Under the pieces are notes generated by a model. That model was not told where the DNA came from, ran no database searches, and saw nothing but the letters and a program-made list of their open reading frames with translations. This document shows, piece by piece, positions 60,398 to 64,000 of a DNA stretch of 64,000 nt. Positions within the stretch are counted from its first letter, which is position 1; each line of letters starts with the position of its first letter. Made by a program: the position numbers and the translations under genes. The stretch is from Phycisphaerae bacterium (GTDB lineage Bacteria; Planctomycetota; Phycisphaerae; Phycisphaerales; SM1A02), in assembly GCA_016795035.1 (NCBI GenBank), contig JAEUIT010000013.1, forward strand, positions 26,231 to 90,230, written 5' to 3'.

Positions 60398-61474
60398 ATG
60401 AATGCCGCCGATCCCGTCACGTCGCCTTCCGCTTCGACACCCGCCGGGCACCCCCTTGCGGGCTCGCCCGACCTCGTCGAGGCGAAGATGCATCTCGTCC
60501 TCCCGACGGCACCGGTCACCGGCCGAATCGTCGAGTCACGCCTGTGCATGAAGGCGAAGTCGGCGAGCTTCGTGCGCCACGTCGCGATTGACGTCTCGGG
60601 GACGCCGCTGGCGGGATCGTTCCAGGCCGGGCAGAGTTTCGGCGTGATTCCCGATGGCGTCGACGCCTTCGGGAAGCCGCACAAGGTTCGCCTCTATTCG
60701 CTCGCAAGCCCGACGTGGGGCGAGGATGGTCACGGCAACGTGATCGCCACCACGCCCAAGCGACTGATCGCGGAGCGCGAGCCGCAGAAGCCCTCGGATG
60801 ACCCGAGCGACCACGGCCTCTTCACCGGCGTGTGCAGCAACTGGCTCTGCGACCGAAAGGTGGGCGACGCGGTGCAGGTCTCGGGACCGAACGGGAAGCG
60901 CTTCTGCTTGCCGAAGAACCCGAACGATCACGACTACCTCTTCCTCGCGACAGGGACCGGCATCGCCCCGTTCCGCGGCTTCCTCATGGAGCTACTGCAG
61001 GGACCGCCGGCGCACTCGCCCGCAGCCGCGCGGTGGAAGCCGTGCACGAGCCGCATCGAGCTGCTGATGGGCTCGCCGTACACCACGGATCTCCTGTACG
61101 ACGACCTCTTCCGCGGGCTGGCGGCAGCGCATCCGAACTTCCGCTACACGACGGTCATCAGCCGCGAGTCGCGTCTCGACGAGCAGGGAAACCCGGCCCG
61201 GGGCGAGTACGTCCATCAGCATCTCGAGCGCGGCGTCGAGCGCGACTTCGGACGATTCCGCGAGTTCCTCGGCTCGCCACGAACGCTCATCTACGTGTGC
61301 GGGCTCGCGGGCATGCAGGTCGGCATCTTCCACATGCTCGCGAAGCATGGCCTCGGCGACGGATATCTCACCGTGCACGAGGAGCTCGCAGGGATCTCCC
61401 CGCACGATTGGACCCCGGACCAGATCAAGCGGCGGGTTCGCCCGACCCATCGCTGCATGCTCGAAGTCTATTGA
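60398..61474 (+). CDS. Plant-type ferredoxin-NADP reductase
   Basis: The 358-residue flavoprotein has the FNR signature. VRLYSLASPTWGED near residue 100 is the FAD-binding RxYS. GVCSNWLCD near 144 and FLATGTGIAPFRGFLMELL near 183 (NADP pyrophosphate loop) follow. VCGLAGMQVGIFHMLAKHG lies near 310. The C-terminus ends with a Tyr, as in plant-type FNRs, where it stacks on the flavin. It should move electrons between NADP(H) and ferredoxin or flavodoxin. ATG 60398 was chosen as the first Met before homology. Its last 50 bases overlap the convergent membrane-protein gene. No ferredoxin gene is adjacent. Confidence 0.88.
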   Translation: MNAADPVTSPSASTPAGHPLAGSPDLVEAKMHLVLPTAPVTGRIVESRLCMKAKSASFVRHVAIDVSGTPLAGSFQAGQSFGVIPDGVDAFGKPHKVRLYSLASPTWGEDGHGNVIATTPKRLIAEREPQKPSDDPSDHGLFTGVCSNWLCDRKVGDAVQVSGPNGKRFCLPKNPNDHDYLFLATGTGIAPFRGFLMELLQGPPAHSPAAARWKPCTSRIELLMGSPYTTDLLYDDLFRGLAAAHPNFRYTTVISRESRLDEQGNPARGEYVHQHLERGVERDFGRFREFLGSPRTLIYVCGLAGMQVGIFHMLAKHGLGDGYLTVHEELAGISPHDWTPDQIKRRVRPTHRCMLEVY

Positions 61475-62108
61475 TCGCGCGATCGTGCGCCCGAGCGAGA
61501 AGGAGGAGGGCGGCGTTCGCGCCGATGAGAGCGCAGAGGATGTCCTTCTGCGCGTCCCACACGTCGCCTTGGGTCGCCAAGTAGTCGATCGACCCGTCGC
61601 CGAGCAATAGCGCGGCCGTCATCTCGATCAGCTCGAAGACTGCACTGAAGGCCACGCACACGCTGACGACGAGCACGTAGAGCCACGCGCGTCCGCGGAC
61701 GACGCGGCAGCGAATCAGGATCTCGCGCACGAGGATCGCCGGGATGAACCCCTGGGCGAGATGACCGATGCGGTCGTAGTGGTTCCGGTCGAAGCCGAAC
61801 CAGTCGCGCATCCACTCGCCCAACGGGACGCGCGCGTACGTGTACGCGCCGCCGTAGATCAAGAGAAGGGCGTGCACCGCGAGGAGCGAAAGGAGAAGAA
61901 GCGTGGGGCGCGACCGACGTCGCACGAAGGGATAGATCGCAAGACCCGCGAGAACCCACGAGACCTCAAGCCACCACGTGAGACGGTCGAACGGTCGAAG
62001 CCCGCTCAGCACCAGGACGACCGCGACGATGCCCACGAGGAGGTCGTCGACACGAACGCCGCAGATCCGTGGAGGGTCGCCCGAGGTCGGTGACTGCGGA
62101 GACGCCAT
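61425..62108 (-). CDS. YjdF-like (DUF2238) membrane protein
   Basis: The 227-residue protein has about six membrane helices and the DUF2238 core. TYARVPLGEWMRDWFGFDRNHYDRIGHLAQGFIPAILVREILIR and VAFSAVFELIEMTAALLLGDGSIDYLATQGDVWDAQKDI match the family's conserved blocks closely. Function is unknown. ATG 62108 was chosen to avoid overlap with the divergent DinB-like gene at 62134; earlier Met codons at 62135 and 62153 exist. The 3' end overlaps the FNR gene on the other strand by 50 bases. Confidence 0.85.
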   Translation of the reverse strand: MASPQSPTSGDPPRICGVRVDDLLVGIVAVVLVLSGLRPFDRLTWWLEVSWVLAGLAIYPFVRRRSRPTLLLLSLLAVHALLLIYGGAYTYARVPLGEWMRDWFGFDRNHYDRIGHLAQGFIPAILVREILIRCRVVRGRAWLYVLVVSVCVAFSAVFELIEMTAALLLGDGSIDYLATQGDVWDAQKDILCALIGANAALLLLARAHDRAINRLRACSDGSGEPAA

Positions 62109-62133
62109 GCGACCCGTAGGGTACGGTGCTCGC

Positions 62134-62589
62134 ATGCCACTCGACCGAAGCACGATGCTGACCCTGTGGAGCGACTCCTGGAGTAAGGGCCACGGGTACG
62201 TGCCGTGGCGAGATGTCCTCGCCCACCTGACGCCAGCAAACGCGCTCTGGCGCCCCGGGCCGCAACGACATTCAATCTGGGCCCACGCAAGTCACGTCGC
62301 TTTCTGGCGCGAGTATCTGACGGCCTCAGCTCGAGGCGCGACGGTGCCGACGCAGGCCGAGATCGCGACGAAGAACTTCGAGACGCCCGGCGACGCTGCG
62401 CACGCCTCGCCGGAGCTCTGGCGCGGGGCCGTCGAGCGCGTGGAACGGAGTCAGCGCCTCATCGAAGACGCGCTTCGCGATCCGGCCGTCGATCCGGACG
62501 TCTTCGGTGGCCTGGTGGCTCACGACGCCTACCACCTCGGGCAGATCATGCTCCTCCGCGCGATGCAGGGCCTCAAGCCTCTCATGTGA
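62134..62589 (+). CDS. DinB-like four-helix metal-binding protein
   Basis: The 151-residue protein shows a DinB/YfiT-type bundle. SIWAHASHVAFWREYLTA near residue 47 and VAHDAYHLGQIMLLRAMQGL near 128 carry the His residues that usually bind a divalent metal in this superfamily. Related enzymes are thiol-dependent transferases or detoxification proteins, but many have no known role. It is divergent from the YjdF-like gene, 25 bases away. Confidence 0.8.
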   Translation: MPLDRSTMLTLWSDSWSKGHGYVPWRDVLAHLTPANALWRPGPQRHSIWAHASHVAFWREYLTASARGATVPTQAEIATKNFETPGDAAHASPELWRGAVERVERSQRLIEDALRDPAVDPDVFGGLVAHDAYHLGQIMLLRAMQGLKPLM

Positions 62590-63249
62590 GCGAGGCGGGA
62601 CTGCGAGGCGTCGCGGAGCTCGTCGCCCCGGCCCTGTCGCTCGGCGGTCGGGTCGCTGTGCGGCCGGTCAGCGACGCTGTCGGGTGCGAAGACCTGTCAC
62701 GCAGTGCACATCGATCGCGACTGACGCTGGGTGAGGCGCCAGGGTCGAGCTCGCCCGGCGAGAACGGCCGCGACGGATACTCCCGAGCACGTCGTGGACC
62801 CACAAGTGGACGCAGGAGCATGCACGCCCCGCCTTGAACGGCTGAGCCGAGCGGCATGCCGAGCGCACGAGTCGTCGACCGCCGGGACCACTCAAGTGTG
62901 ACGCCGGAGAGGAAGCTCGGAGCGACTCAGTCGCCGCGCACGCCGCCCGGGCGTCTCGAGATGCCAACGGGCGAATACAACGGCGCCTTGAGGAACTGCC
63001 CGCGATAGAGAGGCGTTCCACCTTGGCCTCTCTTGCCCGTGCGCTGTCCCACACTTTGGATAGGCAAATCAACCGCGACCGATGCAGCTCGGTCGTTGGT
63101 GCCGCGATGAGACGCTGCGGCGAACCAAAGGCTTCTCGTGATCAGTGGGGCGCCCTGGCGGAAGCGGTCGGCACCGACCCACATTCGTCGCGGCCTTTCG
63201 ACCATCAGCGGAACGCGACGCTCTGAGCTGGCCCGCCAACGAACGCCAA
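62590..63249. other. Long intergenic region between the DinB-like gene and the rRNA terminator
   Basis: About 660 bases have no gene I can support on either strand. Several short frames exist but lack family resemblance and ribosome-binding sites. I saw no tRNA in it. Confidence 0.4.
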
Positions 63250-63285
63250 AAAAGAGTGAGCCCCGGTCGAGAACGACCGGGGCTC
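63250..63285 (-). terminator. Intrinsic terminator of the rRNA operon
   Basis: Read on the minus strand, a perfect 12-base stem, GAGCCCCGGTCG paired with CGACCGGGGCTC around a four-base loop, is followed by ACTC and a run of six T. It lies a few bases after the 5S gene. Confidence 0.92.
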
Positions 63286-63289
63286 ATAA

Positions 63290-63395
63290 GTCGGCGATAA
63301 CCTACTTTCCCGCTGAACAGTATCATCGGCGACAAGGGCTTAACTTCTGTGTTCGGGATGGGAACAGGTGTGACCCCTTGTCTATCTTCACCGAC
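63290..63395 (-). rRNA. rrf: 5S ribosomal RNA
   Basis: On the minus strand the sequence begins GTCGGTGAAGATAG and ends TTATCGCCGAC, so the ends pair as helix I. The conserved block CCCATCCCGAACACAGAAG lies in the middle and GGGAAAGTAGG near the 3' end. The length of about 106 bases fits. Confidence 0.93.
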
Positions 63396-63583
63396 AAATC
63401 CTCGCGGACGCTCTCGCGTACGCGGGGAGGAATGTCATGAGAGAAGCGTCGCGACTCAAGGCCGTAAGGCCCAATCGCCACCAAGTTCTGACGAGCTTCG
63501 TTCGGAGACCGAACGAGAACTTCTTGAGCGGACCTCCTCGCGGACTTCGCTGGCAACTGCCGGCGAAGGACCGTGATAGGAGG
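63396..63583 (-). other. 23S-5S internal spacer
   Basis: The 188-base spacer lies between the 23S 3' end and 5S. No tRNA is visible in it. Confidence 0.6.

Positions 63584-64000
<417 letters not shown>

Noticed and set aside
62927..63205. Minus-strand frame of about 90 codons in the region before the rRNA terminator
   Set aside because: No ribosome-binding site, no recognisable motif and mixed composition; could be a decayed gene but cannot be supported.
62590..63583. tRNA genes around the rRNA operon
   Set aside because: No cloverleaf or T-loop consensus was seen by eye in the spacer or downstream region.

Overview
This window looks like a chromosomal segment of a GC-rich member of the Planctomycetota, most likely class Phycisphaerae. 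The clearest lineage signal is a set of five secreted proteins that end in paired dockerin-like calcium-binding repeats with the ending LLGAWG. Large secreted glycosidases, FG-GAP and fibro-slime proteins, a type II pseudopilin, MCE proteins and peptidoglycan enzymes (MurA, Alr) fit the same picture. Genes are dense and lie on both strands. I saw no tRNA, CRISPR array or intact insertion sequence by eye.

Layout. 0-5 kb: a partial degenerate receiver protein, a secreted LolA-like protein, a CPBP protease, and the rplM-rpsI operon with promoter and terminator. 5-13 kb: a 1024-residue secreted glycosidase, hypothetical proteins, two tandem zinc-ribbon membrane paralogues and a TPR protein. 13-24 kb: a multi-HTH sigma-like regulator, an FkbM methyltransferase, a geranylgeranyl-reductase-type flavoprotein, and three dockerin proteins including a GH81 endo-beta-1,3-glucanase. 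23-29 kb: TPR-sulfotransferase, ADP-ribosylglycohydrolase, a dead-Nudix regulator with an operator-like palindrome, an SPFH protein and an NAD-kinase-like protein, all suggesting NAD/ADP-ribose metabolism. 29-38 kb: an AHSA1 protein, a pseudopilin coupled to an FG-GAP dockerin protein, a 1115-residue surface protein, a DUF1254/DUF1214 lipoprotein and alr. 38-43 kb: a DExD helicase, psuG and rho.

42.9-45.7 kb is an AT-richer accessory island. It carries a dead 3' end of a group II intron and a DUF262-HEPN gene pair (probable defence), and is bracketed by the same heptamer tandem repeat in opposite orientations. 45.7-51.4 kb is a tight five-gene operon: lysine 2,3-aminomutase, 3-oxoacid CoA-transferase A and B, a class III aminotransferase and a thiolase. 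Together these encode a chemically coherent route from lysine through beta-lysine to a four-carbon amino-acyl-CoA plus acetyl-CoA. 51.5-57.5 kb holds intergenic direct repeats, a secreted phosphatase-like/cytochrome c fusion, two MCE proteins, a SpoU methyltransferase and a ThrE-type exporter. 57.5-64 kb holds murA, a fibro-slime protein, a plant-type ferredoxin-NADP reductase, a YjdF-like protein, a DinB-like protein, and, on the minus strand, a 5S rRNA gene and the 3' part of 23S rRNA with a strong terminator.

The most unusual signal is not a gene. The word CTGCAACGNNGAG occurs exactly 31 times by my manual count (13 in the plus orientation, 18 in the minus), with about 30 more copies at one mismatch. 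A composition estimate predicts about 0.04 exact copies. The copies are in both orientations and mostly inside genes, at a density like that of the DNA uptake sequences of Neisseria and Haemophilus. I know of no such word described for planctomycetes.
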